A DNA stretch of 51,028 nucleotides, taken from assembly GCA_919901565.1 (NCBI GenBank), contig CAKKPE010000084.1, positions 1 to 51,028 of the forward strand, in the 5' to 3' direction. The DNA comes from a bacterium (GTDB taxonomy: Bacteria > CG2-30-53-67). A model generated the notes under the pieces. That model saw only the letters and a program-made list of their open reading frames with translations, searched no databases and had not been told where the DNA came from. Shown here one piece after another: positions 50,895-51,028 of this stretch; positions within the stretch are counted from its first letter, which is position 1, and each line of letters opens with the position of its first letter. Made by a program: the position numbers and the translations under genes.

Positions 50895-50912
50895 GGGTCC
50901 AAGGGGTCAAGG
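50895..50912 (+). repeat. 18-bp repeat, copy 3
   Basis: Same GGGTCCAAGGGGTCAAGG as at 44449; followed by GGCCTGGGGTCCAAGTG, a partial second unit. Confidence 0.7.
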
Positions 50913-50974
50913 GGCCTGGGGTCCAAGTGAAGAACGTAGAAAAAATGACGGGTAAAAGAAATCAAAAAAACCAC

Positions 50975-51028
50975 TTGAACCCTTGAACCCTTGAACCCTT
51001 GAACCCTTGAACCCTTGAACCCTTGAAC
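50975..51028. repeat. Octanucleotide tandem repeat (TTGAACCC)n
   Basis: Six full copies and a partial copy of TTGAACCC in perfect tandem, continuing off the window end. The complement GGGTTCAA occurs singly beside the 18-bp repeat at 44465, so the two repeat types are linked. Confidence 0.9.

Noticed and set aside
50975-51028. CRISPR array
   Set aside because: The unit is eight bases with no spacers, so it is a simple tandem repeat.

Overview
This 51-kb window looks like a chromosome segment of an anaerobic, respiratory Gram-negative bacterium of the Desulfobacterota (Deltaproteobacteria) or Nitrospirota type. The signs are two large multiheme-cytochrome/NrfD electron-transfer modules, a polysulfide-reductase-like molybdoenzyme, PEP-CTERM exported proteins, a two-CW-domain protein, a TrpB2-type tryptophan synthase and, most tellingly, two genes whose reading frame crosses an in-frame TGA exactly at a redox-active Cys position. 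Taxonomy cannot be fixed from this sequence alone.

Layout. (1) 0.1-6.6 kb is accessory: a conserved hypothetical, a VapBC pair, a Fic protein with its own operator-like palindromes, a DEAD-box helicase followed by a 36-residue Lys-rich ORF, a DUF6788-like/nucleotidyltransferase pair with a promoter-overlapping inverted repeat, a DUF1499 lipoprotein, REP-like repeats and a GAF-domain remnant. (2) 7.1-12.9 kb is a seven-gene operon for a transmembrane redox complex (two small paralogous membrane proteins, a class III-type cytochrome c, a Tat-exported 4Fe-4S protein, a HybB/HmcC-like NrfD-family quinone protein, a 13-heme cytochrome and a cytochrome b). Facing it is a NarL-type response regulator with a sensor kinase that carries a CxxCH heme motif in its periplasmic domain. 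(3) 15.7-27.1 kb is a sulfur-respiration module behind a good sigma-54 promoter: triheme cytochrome, a split YeeE/YedE sulfur permease whose second half needs selenocysteine, TorD-like chaperone, PsrA/PsrB/PsrC-like reductase, Rieske protein, split cytochrome b plus subunit IV, membrane-anchored multiheme cytochrome and a full-length YeeE/YedE permease. (4) 27.05-28.56 kb is an inserted segment bounded by a 23-bp direct repeat and holding an isolated integron attC site and a BrnT-type toxin-antitoxin pair. (5) 28.5-39.7 kb holds housekeeping and miscellaneous genes (M14 carboxypeptidase, SagB-type nitroreductase remnant, LOG-family protein, TrpB2, exported hypothetical, adenine deaminase, two-CW protein, a CopD/cytochrome b5-like membrane heme protein, a second VapBC pair, NDUFA9-like epimerase). 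(6) 40.0-46.0 kb has a selenocysteine glutaredoxin (UPYC), initiator tRNA-Met, two PEP-CTERM genes and a third fragment, a MshEN-domain protein and an REC-GAF-GGDEF protein with a degenerate signature. (7) 46.4-50.9 kb is a tightly coupled three-gene operon (RaSEA-like radical SAM enzyme, PLP aminotransferase, ATP-grasp/lysine-2,3-aminomutase fusion) that looks like an uncharacterised biosynthetic pathway, followed by an octanucleotide tandem repeat that runs off the end.

The strongest points for follow-up are the Sec-containing YeeE/YedE permease inside the Psr-like sulfur operon, supported by an independent Sec glutaredoxin 23 kb away with a similar recoding hairpin, and the ATP-grasp/KamA fusion operon. 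All calls are by reading; no database search or folding program was run.
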